The notes: generated by a model from the sequence alone, not told the origin. Shown: positions 1-8,680, counted from the stretch's first letter. The stretch: DNA of 64,000 bases from Streptomyces sp. HmicA12 (GCF_000373565.1 NZ_KB891814.1:1-64000), one strand, 5' to 3'. A program made the numbers and translations.

Positions 1-139
1 CCGACCCCTTCGACGCGGCGGACGACGCGGTGTCGGAGGCCTTGTCCTTGGAGTCGCTGTCGGAGCAGGCGGTCAGGGCCAGCGGCAGCATGGCGGCGGC
101 AGCGACGACAACGGCAACACGACGGACTCGAGTCTGCAT
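1..139 (-). CDS. Lipoprotein, N-terminal part only
   Basis: The first 46 codons of a secreted lipoprotein, cut by the window edge. The peptide opens with positively charged residues (MQTRVRR), then an Ala/Val-rich hydrophobic stretch, then a lipobox LTAC with the acylated Cys at residue 25. A Ser/Asp/Lys-rich linker follows, as in many Streptomyces surface lipoproteins. The ATG at 137-139 has a GAGGG ribosome site about 6 bases upstream. It is transcribed away from purB. The mature domain is outside the window, so no function can be given; a substrate-binding or small uncharacterised lipoprotein would both fit. Confidence 0.75.
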   Translation of the reverse strand, partial: MQTRVRRVAVVVAAAAMLPLALTACSDSDSKDKASDTASSAASKGS

Positions 140-283
140 GGCAATCCCTCAGCGATCGGATGCGTGAGGGCCCTCTGCCCCCAGCGCCGGTAATCCGGCA
201 CGGGGCGCGACATGGATTGGTCCCGAACACAAAAGAGTGATCCAGCAGCCTCTGACCTGGAGGTTCCTACATCAGGTGGACGG

Positions 284-313
284 TTGGGAACCTGTATGGA
301 CGCCCGGTAAGCT
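284..313 (+). promoter_or_regulatory. Candidate purB promoter giving a leaderless mRNA
   Basis: TTGGGA at 284-289 and TAAGCT at 308-313 are separated by 18 bases, a plausible housekeeping sigma promoter. The -10 box ends 8 bases before the GTG start of purB at 322, and no Shine-Dalgarno sequence lies between them, so transcription could begin at or next to the start codon. Inference from spacing only. Confidence 0.4.
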
Positions 314-321
314 TCGTACAC

Positions 322-1761
322 GTGACTGCGCCTGCAAAGCCCCGTATCCCGAACGTTCTCGCCGGACGCTATGCCTCCGCCGAACTCGCCACCCTCTGGT
401 CGCCCGAGGAGAAGGTGAAGCTGGAGCGTCGGCTCTGGCTCGCCGTGCTCAAGGCGCAGAAGGATCTCGGGATCGAGGTGCCGGACACCGCGATCGCCGA
501 CTACGAGCGCGTCCTCGACCAGGTCGACCTCGCCTCCATCGCCGAGCGCGAGAAGGTCACGCGGCACGATGTGAAGGCCCGTATCGAGGAGTTCAACGCG
601 CTCGCCGGGCACGAGCAGGTCCACAAGGGCATGACGTCCCGCGACCTGACGGAGAACGTCGAGCAGCTGCAGATCCGGCTCTCGCTGGAGCTGGTCCGGG
701 ACCGTTCCGTCGCCGTCCTCGCGCGCCTCGGGAAGCTGTCCGGGGAGTACGCCGAGCTGGTCATGGCGGGCCGCTCGCACAACGTCGCCGCCCAGGCCAC
801 CACCCTCGGCAAGCGCTTCGCGACCGCCACCGACGAGCTGCTCGTCGCGTACGGCCGGGTCGAGGAGCTGCTGGGCCGCTACCCGCTGCGCGGCATCAAG
901 GGCCCGGTCGGTACCGCGCAGGACATGCTCGACCTGCTCGGCGGCGACTCCGACAAGCTGGCCGAGCTCGAGGACCGGATCGCCGGGCACCTCGGCTTCT
1001 CGCAGGCGTTCACCTCCGTCGGCCAGGTCTACCCGCGCTCGCTCGACTACGAGGTCGTCACCGCGCTGGTGCAGCTCGCCGCGGCCCCCTCCTCTCTGGC
1101 CAAGACGGTCCGGCTGATGGCCGGGCACGAGCTGGTCACCGAAGGCTTCAAGCCGGGCCAGGTCGGCTCGTCCGCGATGCCGCACAAGATGAACACCCGC
1201 TCCTGCGAGCGCGTCAACGGCCTGATGGTGATCCTGCGCGGCTACGCGTCGATGACCGGCGAGCTCGCGGGCGACCAGTGGAACGAGGGCGACGTGTCCT
1301 GCTCCGTGGTGCGTCGCGTGGCGCTGCCGGACGCGTTCTTCGCGCTCGACGGTCTGCTGGAGACGTTCCTGACGGTGCTCGACGAGTTCGGCGCGTTCCC
1401 CGCCGTCGTCGCCCGCGAGCTGGACCGCTACCTGCCGTTCCTCGCCACGACCAAGGTGCTCATGGCGTCGGTGCGCGCGGGCGTCGGCCGCGAGGAGGCC
1501 CACGAGGCCATCAAGGAGAACGCCGTCGCCTCCGCCCTCGCGATGCGCGAGCAGGGCGCGGAGCGCAACGAGCTGCTCGACAAGCTGGCCGCCGACTCGC
1601 GTATCCCGCTGGACCGGGCGCAGCTCGACGAGCTGATGGCGGACAAGCTGTCGTTCACGGGCGCCGCCGCCGGTCAGGTCGGCCAGGTCCTCGCCCGGGT
1701 CGAGGAGATCGTGAAGCAGCACCCGGAGGCCGCCGGTTACACGCCGGGGGCGATCCTCTGA
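322..1761 (+). CDS. purB: Adenylosuccinate lyase
   Basis: Cytosolic homotetrameric lyase of purine synthesis. It splits SAICAR to AICAR and adenylosuccinate to AMP, releasing fumarate each time. The 479 residues carry the fumarase/aspartase superfamily signature SSAMPHKMN at residues 283-291, the region TSRDLTENVEQ, and a conserved His in GRSHNVAAQAT near residue 153. Length matches actinobacterial PurB. The start is GTG at 322; no ribosome site precedes it, which fits a leaderless message. The stop TGA overlaps the probable start of mug, so the two are probably co-translated. Confidence 0.96.
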   Translation: MTAPAKPRIPNVLAGRYASAELATLWSPEEKVKLERRLWLAVLKAQKDLGIEVPDTAIADYERVLDQVDLASIAEREKVTRHDVKARIEEFNALAGHEQVHKGMTSRDLTENVEQLQIRLSLELVRDRSVAVLARLGKLSGEYAELVMAGRSHNVAAQATTLGKRFATATDELLVAYGRVEELLGRYPLRGIKGPVGTAQDMLDLLGGDSDKLAELEDRIAGHLGFSQAFTSVGQVYPRSLDYEVVTALVQLAAAPSSLAKTVRLMAGHELVTEGFKPGQVGSSAMPHKMNTRSCERVNGLMVILRGYASMTGELAGDQWNEGDVSCSVVRRVALPDAFFALDGLLETFLTVLDEFGAFPAVVARELDRYLPFLATTKVLMASVRAGVGREEAHEAIKENAVASALAMREQGAERNELLDKLAADSRIPLDRAQLDELMADKLSFTGAAAGQVGQVLARVEEIVKQHPEAAGYTPGAIL

Positions 1762-2309
1762 CGCGGCTCACCGCAGCGGACCTGGAGGCCGCTCGCGACC
1801 GTCTGGTTCCGGACGTCGTCGCGAGCGGCCTTCGGGTTCTCTTCTGCGGGATCAATCCGGGGCTGATGACGGCCGCGACCGGGCATCACTTCGCGCGGCC
1901 GGGCAACCGGTTCTGGCCGGTGCTGCACCTGTCCGGCTTCACGCCGCGGCAGCTCGCGCCGTCCGAGCAGGAGGAACTGCTCGCGTACGGGCTGGGCATC
2001 ACGAACGTCGTCGCGCGGGCCACGGCGCGCGCCGACGAGCTGAGCGCCGAGGAGTACCGGGAGGGCGGCCGGCTCCTGGAGGAGAAGGTCGCGCGGCTGC
2101 GGCCCGCGTGGCTCGCGGTCGTGGGCGTGACCGCGTACCGGGCGGCTTTCCACGACCCCAAGGCGAAGATCGGGCCGCAGGAGCGGACCGTCGGCGGCGC
2201 CCGGGTGTGGGCGCTGCCCAATCCCAGTGGTCTGAACGCGCATTGGACGGCGGCGACGATGGCGGAGGAGTTCGCGCGGCTGCGCGCCGCCGCCGTCCAA
2301 GAGCCATAG
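1758..2309 (+). CDS. mug: G/U(T)-mismatch uracil-DNA glycosylase, Mug/TDG family
   Basis: Base-excision repair enzyme that removes uracil or thymine opposite guanine. Both family motifs are present: GINPG near the N terminus, followed by HHFARPGNRFW, and NPSGLNAHW near the C terminus. Length (about 183 residues) is normal. The start is the odd point. Homology requires initiation near 1758, and the only codon there is CTG at 1758-1760, which overlaps the purB stop in a CTGA arrangement with GGGGG 7 bases upstream. No ATG, GTG or TTG lies in frame close enough to keep the conserved N terminus; the next is the Met after GINPGL. CTG initiation with coupling to purB is inferred. Confidence 0.88.
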   Translation: MTRLTAADLEAARDRLVPDVVASGLRVLFCGINPGLMTAATGHHFARPGNRFWPVLHLSGFTPRQLAPSEQEELLAYGLGITNVVARATARADELSAEEYREGGRLLEEKVARLRPAWLAVVGVTAYRAAFHDPKAKIGPQERTVGGARVWALPNPSGLNAHWTAATMAEEFARLRAAAVQEP

Positions 2310-2342
2310 ATCAACAGGGTCTCGGAGCCCGGAGGCCTGTCT

Positions 2343-3158
2343 CTACGGCTTGCGGGCCACGACCCCGAACTGTGCGACCAGCGGCCCCTCTTCGGTGCCT
2401 TCGGTGCGCCAGCGCGCGCAGGAGACGAGGCCCGGCTCCAGGATCTCCAGACCGTCCAGGAACGCCTTCACCTCGGCACCGGTGCGGGCGGTGATGGGCG
2501 GCGTCGCGTTCTCGTTCCAGAACTTCATCGCCTCCTCGTTGCCGTCCCCGCCCAGCTCCAGAGTGGGGTGGGTCAGGACGACGTAGCTGCCGGAGGGGAC
2601 GGCGGCGACGAGGTCGCGCACGATGGACGTGGCCTTGTCGGTGTCCAGGACGAAGTTCAGGATGCCGAGGAGCATGATCGCGACGGGCTTGTCGAGGTCG
2701 AGCGTCCGCGACGCGGCCTGGACGATCGCCCGCGGGTCGTGCGCGTCCGCGTCGACATAGCTGGTGGCGCCCGGGGCGGAGCTGGTGAGCAGCGCACGCG
2801 CGTGGGTGAGCACGATCGGGTCGTTGTCCACGTAGACGACGCGGGAGTCGGGGGCGATGCGCTGGGCGACCTCGTGCGTGTTCTCCACGGTCGGCAGGCC
2901 CGTGCCGATGTCGAGGTACTGGCGGACGCCCGCCTCACCGGCGAGGAAGGTGACGGCGCGGCCGAGGAACGCGCGGTCGGCGCGGGCGACCTCGCCGATG
3001 CTCGGGTACATGGACGTGACCATGTCGCCGACCTGCTCGTCCACCTCGTAGTGGTCCTTGCCGCCGAGCCAGTAGTTCCACACACGGGCGTTGTGCGCGA
3101 TGTGGGAGGCGATCCGCCCCTCGGCCGCCTCCGGCTGCTGCGCGCTGTCGTCGCTCAT
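2343..3158 (-). CDS. SAM-dependent methyltransferase, DUF574 (Methyltransf_19) family
   Basis: A 271-residue class I methyltransferase of an actinobacteria-expanded family, usually present in many Streptomyces paralogues of unknown substrate. Visible marks are the N-terminal family motif RVWNYWLGGKDHYEVD (residues 25-40), the SAM-binding loop DIGTGLPT (83-90), and VVYVDNDPIVLTHAR for the acidic ribose-binding strand. The ATG at 3158 has GGAGAG 4 bases upstream. It converges on mug with a 33-base gap. The family is often found beside regulators or secondary-metabolism genes, but nothing nearby identifies the substrate. Confidence 0.85.
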   Translation of the reverse strand: MSDDSAQQPEAAEGRIASHIAHNARVWNYWLGGKDHYEVDEQVGDMVTSMYPSIGEVARADRAFLGRAVTFLAGEAGVRQYLDIGTGLPTVENTHEVAQRIAPDSRVVYVDNDPIVLTHARALLTSSAPGATSYVDADAHDPRAIVQAASRTLDLDKPVAIMLLGILNFVLDTDKATSIVRDLVAAVPSGSYVVLTHPTLELGGDGNEEAMKFWNENATPPITARTGAEVKAFLDGLEILEPGLVSCARWRTEGTEEGPLVAQFGVVARKP

Positions 3159-3267
3159 GTGCTCTCCATTCCTGCGGGGTGCCGCGTGCGGTGGTGATGA
3201 GGGTGCAGCTGATGCTCAAGATCCCATGGTGGCACGGGAGTTCCGCACACGCGTCCTAACGCCCGCG

Positions 3268-3687
3268 TTACGGAGGCGCCACATCCGTGACGATCGCGAG
3301 GAGTTGGTACGGCTGGTCGTCGCCCTGGTGCGCCACGGCGAGGGCGACCCAGCGCTCGCCGACGCTCCACAGGTACAGGTCCTGGGCACAGGCGCTGAGC
3401 CAGTCCCAGGGCTCGGGTATCGCCTCGCCGTGCTCAAGGGCGGCGGTGTGCACGCTCCACAGACTGAACCGGTACGGCTCTCCCCAGTGCACGGCGAGGA
3501 GAACCGACAGGCCGTCGCGGTCCGCCTCCGCCTGGTCCTCCGCCTCCTCGCGCACGCCGTGCCGTCGCGTCAGCTCCGCCACCACGTATCCGGGCCCGCC
3601 CCATCCCGCGGTGGACCTGCCGTGGTCGGCCGGGAAGGGGCCGGACCACAACTGGTCGATCGTCGCGAGTTGCTCCGCGGTGTTCAT
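3268..3687 (-). CDS. Uncharacterised cytosolic protein
   Basis: A 139-residue soluble protein, acidic and rich in Trp (LWSGPFP, GWGGPGY, HWGEPYRFSLW, PWDWLSACAQDLYLWS). It has no membrane segment or signal peptide. I do not recognise a family. The ATG at 3685-3687 was chosen because upstream codons lose actinobacterial character and the reading frame before it is the shadow of the ABC permease gene. It sits between the methyltransferase and the ABC exporter on the same strand, 44 bases downstream of the permease stop, so it could be the last gene of that unit. Streptomyces has many orphan proteins of this size. Confidence 0.6.
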   Translation of the reverse strand: MNTAEQLATIDQLWSGPFPADHGRSTAGWGGPGYVVAELTRRHGVREEAEDQAEADRDGLSVLLAVHWGEPYRFSLWSVHTAALEHGEAIPEPWDWLSACAQDLYLWSVGERWVALAVAHQGDDQPYQLLAIVTDVAPP

Positions 3688-3731
3688 GGATCCAGTAAAG
3701 CGCCCGCCACTGACAACGGGCCGACTGCCCG

Positions 3732-4475
3732 TCAGGCGTCCCTGCGCCGCACGCTCCACCACCCGGCGAGCACGGCGGCCGCAGCCCACAGCGCGGTCAC
3801 AGCGAGCCCTGTCCAAGGGCCCAGGGATCCCACGGCGGCCTGGCGCAGCACCTGTTGACCGGCCCGGTCGGGCAGGTAGTCGGCGGCCGAGCCCGCCACG
3901 TCGCCGATGACGAACGACACGATCAGCAGGAACGGCACGAGGATGCTCAGTACGGCGACCGCGCTGCGCAGTACGGCGGTCAGGCCGGCCGCGAACAGTG
4001 CCATGAGGGCGAGATAGACGCCGCCGCCGACGCAGGCCCGCACCGCTCCCCGATCGCCGAGACTCAACGCGTCGGCCCCCATGAACGCCTGTCCGGCGAG
4101 GAACGCGGTGAAGGTGGTGCCCGTGCCCACGGCGAACGCGCCGCCGCCGATGACCGCGGTCTTCGCCGCGTAGAAGAGGCCGCGGCGCGGGACGGCGGAC
4201 AGGGAGACGCGCAGCGCCCCGTCGAGGAACTCGCAGGAGACGGCCGTGGCGCCGAAGGCGAGCGCCGCGATCTGTCCGAAGTTGAGTGCGTAGAAGGCGC
4301 CGTGGAGGAGGTCGTCGCCGCTTTCGGCCTCGGAGCGGCCGATGGTGGCGAAGACGAGGACCGTGACGGCCACGGTGGCCACGAACACGGCGATGAGCGA
4401 CCCGAAGCTGCCGCGCAGCGACCTGATCTTGATCCACTCGGAGTGCAGCACGGCGGTGGTGGACGTGGCGGTCAC
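3732..4475 (-). CDS. ABC-2 type transporter permease
   Basis: Integral membrane subunit of a two-gene ABC exporter. The 247 residues show about six hydrophobic segments in the ABC-2 layout: an N-terminal cytosolic stretch HSEWIKIRSLRGSFGS, two segments around residues 30-90, a central pair, and the last segment before a basic tail WWSVRRRDA. The GTG start overlaps the stop of the upstream ATPase gene by 4 bases, so the two are translationally coupled. The exported substrate is unknown. Pairs like this next to a LuxR-type two-component system often handle antibiotics, peptides or lipids. Confidence 0.85.
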   Translation of the reverse strand: MTATSTTAVLHSEWIKIRSLRGSFGSLIAVFVATVAVTVLVFATIGRSEAESGDDLLHGAFYALNFGQIAALAFGATAVSCEFLDGALRVSLSAVPRRGLFYAAKTAVIGGGAFAVGTGTTFTAFLAGQAFMGADALSLGDRGAVRACVGGGVYLALMALFAAGLTAVLRSAVAVLSILVPFLLIVSFVIGDVAGSAADYLPDRAGQQVLRQAAVGSLGPWTGLAVTALWAAAAVLAGWWSVRRRDA

Positions 4476-5401
4476 GGTCGGGCCTCCTGAAGGGGTGTGG
4501 CGGCGAACTCGGCGGCGTCCGCGGTCAGGGCGAGATAGGCCTGTTCCAACGATGCCTGTTCGTCGGCGAGTTCGAGGACGGGGACACCGTCGGCGGCGGC
4601 CAGGACGCCGACCTCGGCGGCGGTGGCGCCGTCCACCGTGCAGCGGCCGTCGTCGGCCGGCGTGACGGTCACGCCCGCGCGCGCGAGCGTGGCGCGCAGC
4701 CGGGCCGGGTCCGTGGTGCGGACGCGCACCCTGCGGGCGCTGTGCGCGGCGATGAAGTCCGGCATCGGGGTGTCGGCGAGGAGCCGTCCGCGGCCGAGGA
4801 TCACGAGGTGGTCGGCGAAGGTCGCGGTCTCGTTCATGAGGTGGCTGGAGACCAGCACCGTACGGCCGGCGCGCGCGAGGTCGCGCAGCAACTCCCTGAT
4901 CCAGATGATGCCTTCGGGGTCGAGCCCGTTCGACGGCTCGTCGAGCAGCACCACTTCGGGGTCGCCGAGCAGGGCCGCCGCGATGCCGAGCCGCTGCCGC
5001 ATGCCGAGCGAGAAGGTCCTGACCCTGCGCTTCGCCACGGCGGCGACACCGGTCTGCTCCAGCACTTCCTCGACGCGGCCCGCGGGGATGCGGTTGCTGA
5101 CCGCGAGCGCCAAGAGGTGGTCGCGGGCGGTGCGGGCGCCGTGGGCGGCCTGCGGGTCGAGCAGCGCGCCCACGGTGCGCAGCGGTTCGCCGTACGCCGC
5201 GTACGGGCGGCCGCCGATGAGCGCGGTCCCTGCCGTGGGGCGGTCGAGGCCGAGGGCGAGCCGCATGGTGGTGGACTTTCCGGCGCCGTTCGGGCCGAGG
5301 AATCCGGTGACGCGGCCGGGCTCGACCCGGAAGGTCAGCCGGTCCACGGCGCGGGTCGCGCCGTACTCCTTGGTGAGGTCCTTGACGTCGATGCTGGTCA
5401 T
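4472..5401 (-). CDS. ABC exporter ATP-binding protein
   Basis: Nucleotide-binding subunit (309 residues) for the permease directly downstream. Walker A is GPNGAGKST (36-44), the signature is the variant SLGMRQRLG, Walker B is VVLLDEPSNGLDP, and the H-loop is SSHLM. The C-terminal third is the extra domain common in drug and bacitracin-type ABC exporters. The ATG at 5401 is the natural start. It is divergent from the histidine kinase gene with a 107-base gap, the usual arrangement of a sensor system and the exporter it controls. That the pair regulates this exporter is inferred from position. Confidence 0.9.
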   Translation of the reverse strand: MTSIDVKDLTKEYGATRAVDRLTFRVEPGRVTGFLGPNGAGKSTTMRLALGLDRPTAGTALIGGRPYAAYGEPLRTVGALLDPQAAHGARTARDHLLALAVSNRIPAGRVEEVLEQTGVAAVAKRRVRTFSLGMRQRLGIAAALLGDPEVVLLDEPSNGLDPEGIIWIRELLRDLARAGRTVLVSSHLMNETATFADHLVILGRGRLLADTPMPDFIAAHSARRVRVRTTDPARLRATLARAGVTVTPADDGRCTVDGATAAEVGVLAAADGVPVLELADEQASLEQAYLALTADAAEFAATPLQEARP

Positions 5402-5433
5402 GACGCCAGCCTCGCGGGATCCGGGGCCGGGGT

Positions 5434-5474
5434 CCTCCCCCGCCGGTGGAGTTCGTCTCCCCCGCTCGGGGGAG
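5434..5474. promoter_or_regulatory. Repeats in the exporter / sensor-kinase divergent promoter
   Basis: CCTCCCCCGC at about 5434 and TCTCCCCCGC at about 5456 are direct copies 22 bases apart, two helical turns. The second is also half of an 18-base inverted repeat, CTCCCCC-GCTC-GGGGGAG, at 5457-5474. This is a sensible place and geometry for binding of the adjacent LuxR-type response regulator. No experimental support is visible. Confidence 0.4.
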
Positions 5475-5508
5475 CCGCCCGGCACCGGCCCACTGGCACG
5501 ATGGCGGC

Positions 5509-6726
5509 ATGCCCCGCTTCCTGGGACCGCTCGCGCGCACGGTCACGTACACCCGCTGGCTCCATCTGCTGAGCGCGGCGGCGTTCGCGTTCGTGTGCGG
5601 CGCGGTCTACCCCGGCCTTTCCTCGCCGTCGGTGCGGGAATGGCTGCTCGTCTACGTGGTGCCGTTGCCGTTCCTCGTGGCGTTCGCCCTGGTGCCGGCG
5701 GCCCGGCGCGCGGAGGGGTTGCAGGCGCGGCTGATGCTGTTCCCGGGTGGGCACGCGCGCGTGGCGGGCGGCGGCGAGGAGGACCGTGTCTCCGTCGCAC
5801 CGTCCGCGTCGTGGCGGGACCGGGGGCGGACCGCGCTGTGGCTGGTGCTGCGGGTGGTCCTCGGGCTGTCCGTGGCGCTGGCGACGGGGCAACTGATGGC
5901 GCTGGTCCTGGAGTTGATCGGGGCCGCTGCCGGCCGGCCGGTGGAGACGCTGTCCCCGGTGCCCCTGCCGGACTGGGGCCGGGCGAACGCGCTGCTGATC
6001 CCGGTCGTGCTGCTCGCCCTGCTGTTCATGGTCGTGGGCACGGGGTGGCTGATGGCGCGGGCCGCCCCGGTGCTGCTCGGACCGTCGGCCGCCGAGCGGC
6101 TCGCCTCGCTGGAGGCGCGCACCGAGCGGCTTCTGGAGCGCAATCGCATCGCGCGCGAGCTGCACGACTCGATCGGGCACGCGTTGACGGTCGCGGTCGT
6201 GCAGGCGGGAGCGGCGCGGGCGGCGGGCGACCCGGCGTTCACGGAGCGGGCGCTCGACGCCATCGAGGAGACGGGCAGGGCCGCCCTGGAGGACCTGGAG
6301 CGGGTCCTCGTGGTGCTGCGGGAGGCGGAGCAGCCGGTGAGCGGCCGGCCGACGCTCCAGGAGGCGGACCGGCTGCTCGACTCGGCGCGGGCGTCCGGCG
6401 CGAAGGTCGAGGTGACGGTGGCGGGGCCGCTGGAGACGGTGCCCGGGCCGGTGTCCCGCGAGGGCTACCGCATCCTTCAGGAGGCGCTCACGAACGTGCT
6501 CCGGCACTGCGGAACCGTGCCGGTGACGGTGGCCCTCGCGGTAGCGGACGAACGGCTCACCCTGGAGGTGCGCAATCCGCTGCCCACGGGCCACGCGTCG
6601 GGCCCCGGCGGTACGGGCAGCGGGCTGCGCGGCGTACGGGAGCGGGCGGCGCTGCTCGGCGGGCAGGCCCGCACCGGCCCCCTCGGCGAGGAATGGCAGG
6701 TTCACGTCGAGCTGCCCGTGACGTGA
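5509..6726 (+). CDS. Two-component sensor histidine kinase, HisKA_3 type
   Basis: A 405-residue membrane kinase of the NarL/DesK branch. Around four hydrophobic segments fill the first 190 residues (SAAAFAFVCGAVY, WLLVYVVPLPFLVAFAL, LRVVLGLSVALATG, LLIPVVLLALLFMVVG). The dimerisation helix follows with the phospho-acceptor His219 in ERNRIARELHDSIGH. An HATPase_c domain ends the protein (ILQEALTNVLRHC as N-box, GSGLRGVRERAALLGG as G-box). The ATG at 5509 starts cleanly before MPRFLGPLAR. The response regulator gene begins 14 bases after the stop. The sensed signal cannot be read from sequence. Confidence 0.93.
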   Translation: MPRFLGPLARTVTYTRWLHLLSAAAFAFVCGAVYPGLSSPSVREWLLVYVVPLPFLVAFALVPAARRAEGLQARLMLFPGGHARVAGGGEEDRVSVAPSASWRDRGRTALWLVLRVVLGLSVALATGQLMALVLELIGAAAGRPVETLSPVPLPDWGRANALLIPVVLLALLFMVVGTGWLMARAAPVLLGPSAAERLASLEARTERLLERNRIARELHDSIGHALTVAVVQAGAARAAGDPAFTERALDAIEETGRAALEDLERVLVVLREAEQPVSGRPTLQEADRLLDSARASGAKVEVTVAGPLETVPGPVSREGYRILQEALTNVLRHCGTVPVTVALAVADERLTLEVRNPLPTGHASGPGGTGSGLRGVRERAALLGGQARTGPLGEEWQVHVELPVT

Positions 6727-6740
6727 TCTAGGCTGGCGCC

Positions 6741-7391
6741 GTGCCGCTCACTGTCCTCCTCGTCGACGACGAACCCCTGGTCCGCGCGGGTCTGCGCGCC
6801 GTCCTGGAGGCACAGTCCGACATCACGGTGGTCGGCGAGGCGGCGGACGGCGCGGCCGTGGTGCCGCTGGTGCGGCAGTTGCGACCCGACGTGGTCGCCA
6901 TGGACGTACGGATGCCGCTGCTCGACGGGATCGAGGCCACGCGCGCGGTGCTGCGATCCGTGCAGGACCCGCCGAAGATCCTCGTGATCACGACCTTCGA
7001 GAACGACGAGTACGTGTACGGGGCGCTGCGCGCGGGCGCCGACGGGTTTCTGCTGAAGCGGGCGCGGCCCGCCGAGATCGTGCACGCCGTGCGGCTCGTC
7101 GCGGCCGGCGAGTCGCTCCTCTTCCCGTCCGCCGTACGCAAACTGGCCGCGGAGTACGGCAATCCGTCGGCGCGGGCCGCCATGGAGCGCGCGGCGCTCA
7201 CCGAGCGGGAGGCCGCGGTGCTGCGGCTGATGGCGCGCGGCCTGTCGAACGCGGAGATCGCAGCGGATCTCGTCGTCGGCACCGAGACGGTGAAGTCGCA
7301 CGTGAGCGCCGTGCTGGCCAAGCTGGGGGCGCGCGATCGCACCCAGGCGGTGATCGCCGCGTACGAATCCGGTTTCGTCGCGCCGAGCTGA
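6741..7391 (+). CDS. LuxR/NarL-type response regulator
   Basis: Cytosolic transcription factor (216 residues), partner of the kinase just upstream. The receiver domain covers about residues 1-120 with acidic residues D9 and D10 and the phosphorylation site D55 in AMDVRMP; the conserved Lys is in FLLKRA. The LuxR helix-turn-helix follows at about 150-210 (LTEREAAVLRLMARGLSNAEIA, then TVKSHVSAVLAKLGARDR). The GTG start sits 14 bases after the kinase stop. The divergent ABC exporter is the likely target. Ends 131 bases before the ROK gene. Confidence 0.94.
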   Translation: MPLTVLLVDDEPLVRAGLRAVLEAQSDITVVGEAADGAAVVPLVRQLRPDVVAMDVRMPLLDGIEATRAVLRSVQDPPKILVITTFENDEYVYGALRAGADGFLLKRARPAEIVHAVRLVAAGESLLFPSAVRKLAAEYGNPSARAAMERAALTEREAAVLRLMARGLSNAEIAADLVVGTETVKSHVSAVLAKLGARDRTQAVIAAYESGFVAPS

Positions 7392-7522
7392 GGTCCGTTG
7401 TGTCTGTTTCGCCTGCCGCCCGGGTGAGCGGCCGCCGCCGCAGAAGTGCACCCGGCTCTCGCCGCTGTCGGCTGTGGCGAGTACGATCCGGCGAACACGC
7501 GCACTAGCTGGGAGGACTGACG

Positions 7523-8680
7523 TTGGGGCGGCTGACCGGCGGGGATCCCTCTCTGCTCAGGCGGATCAATTCCGCGGTGGTGCTGCACGCGCTGCGTGCC
7601 ACGGATTTCGCGACGCTCACCGAGATCACCCGGGTGACGGGCCTGTCCCGGCCGACCGTCGAGGGCGTGGTCGAGGGGCTCATCGAGGGCGGACTCGTCG
7701 TGGAGACGTCCGTCGAGGAGCCGGGTGCGCGGCGTCAGGGACGGCCCGCGCGGAAGTTCCGCTTCCGGGCCGAGGCGGGGCATCTGCTGGGCCTGGAGAT
7801 CGGGGCGCACCGGGTCGCCGCGGTGCTCTCCGCGCTCGACGGCAGGATCCTCGGCTCGGCCTCCAAGGACGTCGACGAGGCCGCGCCGGCGGAGGAGCGC
7901 ATCGAGCGGTTGCGCGGCGCCGTAGCCGATCTGCTGCGGCGGGCCGGGGTGCCGCGCGGGTCGCTGCGCGCGGTCGGCGTGGGCAGCCCCGGGATCGTCG
8001 AGGCGGACGGGACGGTACGGCTCGGCACGGCGCTGCCCGGGTGGACGGGGCTGCCGCTGGGCGAGCGGCTGAGGCGCTCCTTCAAGTGCCCGGTGATCGT
8101 GGAGAACGACGCCAACACGGCGGCCGTGGCCGAGCACTGGAAGGGTGCCGGGGTCGACTCGGACGACATGGTGTTCGTCATGGCCGGGCTGAGCCCCGGG
8201 GCCGGGGCGCTGATCGGCGGGCGGCTGCACCGGGGGTACGGGGGCGCCGCCGGCGAGATCGGGGCGCTGCATCTGCTGGGCCGCGAGGTGCGGCCCGAGA
8301 CGCTCCTGTCGACGACGGACGAGCCGCTGCATCCGCTGGACGAACTGGCCGTGGCGAAGGTGTTCGCGCTGGCGCGGGACGGTGACGAGCAGGCCGGGGC
8401 CGCGATGGAGCGGTTCATCCAGCGGCTCGTGCACGATGTCGCGGCGCTGGTGCTGGCGCTGGACCCGGAACTGGTCGTCGTCGGGGGCTGGGCCGCGGGG
8501 CTCGACGGTGTGCTGGACCCGCTGCGGCGGGAGCTGGAGCGGTACTGTCTGCGGCCGCCTCGGGTGGCTCTGTCCCTGCTCGGTGAGGCCGCCGTCGCCA
8601 CGGGGGCCCTGCGGCTGGCGCTGGACCACGTGGAGGAGCAGCTGTTCGCCACGGAGGAGACGGTCACGGCCCGACGGTGA
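7523..8680 (+). CDS. ROK-family transcriptional regulator (NagC/XylR-like)
   Basis: A 385-residue protein with an N-terminal winged helix (about 15-70: LHALRATDFATLTEITRVTGLSRPTV) fused to a ROK domain. Sugar-kinase-like motifs remain: VGVGSPGIVEADG, the ENDANTAAV segment with the catalytic-type Asp, and GAGALIGGRLHRGYGGAAGEIG. The Cys-rich zinc motif (GHxxxxCxCGxxGC) of most ROK proteins is absent; this region reads GALHLLGREVRPET. That favours a sugar-sensing regulator over a kinase. The start is TTG at 7523, supported by GGAGGA at 7511-7516. It converges on the GntR gene with the repeat array in between. Ligand unknown. Confidence 0.85.
   Translation: MGRLTGGDPSLLRRINSAVVLHALRATDFATLTEITRVTGLSRPTVEGVVEGLIEGGLVVETSVEEPGARRQGRPARKFRFRAEAGHLLGLEIGAHRVAAVLSALDGRILGSASKDVDEAAPAEERIERLRGAVADLLRRAGVPRGSLRAVGVGSPGIVEADGTVRLGTALPGWTGLPLGERLRRSFKCPVIVENDANTAAVAEHWKGAGVDSDDMVFVMAGLSPGAGALIGGRLHRGYGGAAGEIGALHLLGREVRPETLLSTTDEPLHPLDELAVAKVFALARDGDEQAGAAMERFIQRLVHDVAALVLALDPELVVVGGWAAGLDGVLDPLRRELERYCLRPPRVALSLLGEAAVATGALRLALDHVEEQLFATEETVTARR

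Noticed and set aside
73..1722. Very long minus-strand frame opposite purB, and similar frames opposite sbcC, the galactan operon and the ricin operon
   Set aside because: These are antisense shadows with Arg/His-rich low-complexity translations and no family features; the plus or true strands carry recognised enzymes.
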